From: Planctomycetota bacterium
GTDB taxonomy: Bacteria; Planctomycetota; Phycisphaerae; FEN-1346; JAACEH01
DNA: 5,605 nt
NCBI GenBank assembly: GCA_016935955.1
Contig: JAFGPY010000182.1
Span: 1 to 5,605, forward strand
Reading direction: 5' to 3'
Position 1 is the stretch's first letter; each line of letters begins with the position of its first letter. This document shows positions 4,781 through 5,605 of the stretch, one piece after another. Under the pieces are notes generated by a model. That model worked only from the letters and a program-made list of their open reading frames with translations, did no database searches and was not told the origin of the DNA. The translations under genes were made by a program, and so were the position numbers.

Positions 4781-5605
4781 TCAGTCATGATCGAAGTTGG
4801 TGATGTCGTCGGTCGATCCGTCGTCCCAATCGGCGCCGGCACGTTCCTGATTCCGACTATGCGTTCCTATGGCACGGTACCCAAAATACGTGTCCGCCCC
4901 GGCGCTGATCAGGGCAAATTCCTTCGGATTCTGCCTCAGCATCCTCGCGAGATTTTCCGTGGGCTTGTGATCGCCGGTCTGGGGACCTGAACCCCACTCT
5001 CCGTTACAGTCCCAACTGTATTGTCCGGCGGTATCGTCCTGGTACCAGCGGTAGTTGGGGCTGCGATCGTGGGGGCAGACCGTCACCTCGTTTTTCTCGT
5101 CGTCGGCCCTGTGCCTGACGCGGGGATTCGCTCGCAGATACAGAATGGCGCCGCTGTAGGGCGCCGGGCCTCTTCCGCTCAGGCCGAAGGCGTCCTCGAA
5201 CACGAAGAAGGGGCGCGTGCCGAAGTTGTAGCCATAGCCTGTGCTCTCGATGTCGCTCGGACAGACGTCTTTCGACAGGTACTTGTCGAGGCCGACGGGA
5301 GCCGCCCAGGCGGTCATCACCGCGTGCGTGCTCGGGCTCCACCCGGTGCGGTTCGGACCGAACAGGAAGTAGACCAGGTAGGCAACCCCGGCGGCCTTGC
5401 CGGCCTGATTCGTTCCGCCTTCGTAATTCAAGTCGAAGTACTGGTAGTCCGAGTATGTCTTCAGGTGGTCCTTCATTTCGAAGACACCGTCGGGATAACT
5501 GCTCCAGTCGACTCCCGCGGGTTTGCCGCTCGGGGGATAGTCGCCGAAGGTCTCACGGTACAGACGAATCGCGTTGTCGACTTCCCAGACGCGGCTCTCG
5601 GTCAT
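4781..5605 (-). CDS. Type II secretion pseudopilin-like (GspG/prepilin-type) protein, N-terminus outside the window
   Basis: The reading frame is open to the right edge; the ATG at 5603-5605 is probably an internal methionine. The visible 274 residues begin TESRVWEVDNAIRLYRETFG, followed by DYPPSG, the typical C-terminal half of the long pilin helix and the 'xYP' turn seen in GspG-like proteins. The family's prepilin leader and GFTLIEL-type segment would lie upstream. The globular part is large and aromatic-rich, with four regions of note: AAGVAYLVYFLFGP (71-84), GYGYNFGTRPFFVFEDAFGL in the middle, a Cys-containing loop (EVTVCPHDRS to YSWDCNGEWG), and the pilin-like ending FALISAGADTYFGYR (230-244) plus an Asp-rich DWDDGSTDDITNFDHD (259-274). 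The Asp-rich end may bind calcium as in GspG; that is inference. Such proteins are numerous in Planctomycetota, usually of unknown partner. It lies 59 bases upstream of the LPP20-repeat gene on the same strand, perhaps one transcript. Confidence 0.75.
   Translation of the reverse strand: MTESRVWEVDNAIRLYRETFGDYPPSGKPAGVDWSSYPDGVFEMKDHLKTYSDYQYFDLNYEGGTNQAGKAAGVAYLVYFLFGPNRTGWSPSTHAVMTAWAAPVGLDKYLSKDVCPSDIESTGYGYNFGTRPFFVFEDAFGLSGRGPAPYSGAILYLRANPRVRHRADDEKNEVTVCPHDRSPNYRWYQDDTAGQYSWDCNGEWGSGPQTGDHKPTENLARMLRQNPKEFALISAGADTYFGYRAIGTHSRNQERAGADWDDGSTDDITNFDHD

Overview
The window is high-GC DNA (about two thirds G+C by eye) holding seven protein genes, two of them cut by the window edges. The content suggests Planctomycetota, possibly Phycisphaerae or a related group: the order cmk-plsC-ispH-rpsA, a cytidylate kinase with the GRDQGTVVFP form of its central motif, an LPP20-repeat secreted protein and a large pseudopilin-like protein with an LISAGAD...DDITNF tail. 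This placement is inference; no marker here settles it.

Region 1 (1-2493, minus strand, transcribed right to left) is a compact housekeeping run: cytidylate kinase (cmk), 1-acyl-glycerol-3-phosphate acyltransferase (plsC) and 4-hydroxy-3-methylbut-2-enyl diphosphate reductase (ispH), separated by only 3 and 2 bases. After a 173-base gap comes the start of what is most likely ribosomal protein S1 (rpsA), which appears to have its own promoter (extended -10 TGCTACAAT) and a leader of about 150 bases with a small hairpin next to the ribosome binding site. The same cmk-plsC-ispH-rpsA order occurs in other phyla, including Firmicutes. The genes link nucleotide, phospholipid and isoprenoid supply with translation.

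Region 2 (2494-2641) is a divergent intergenic region between cmk and a plus-strand UbiA-family membrane protein. A single AT-rich island, AATTATACTT, reads as TATAAT on the minus strand and TATACT on the plus strand, so the two promoters seem to share overlapping -10 elements. On the plus side the -10 ends only 7 bases before the ATG, so the ubiA-like mRNA may be leaderless. On the minus side the cmk leader of about 127 bases contains a perfect 8-bp GC-rich inverted repeat.

Region 3 (2642-3418, plus strand) is the UbiA-like gene. It keeps the first Asp-rich motif (NDLLDRRED) but shows no second one, and it resembles the short EboC-like branch. A stem-loop covers its stop codon and may terminate transcription from both sides.

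Region 4 (3450-5605, minus strand) holds a secreted protein with three copies of an LPP20-like domain, probably starting at a TTG codon, preceded by a pseudopilin-like protein whose N-terminus lies outside the window. They are 59 bases apart and may be co-transcribed. This is the least characterised part. I see no mobile element, CRISPR array, tRNA or rRNA.
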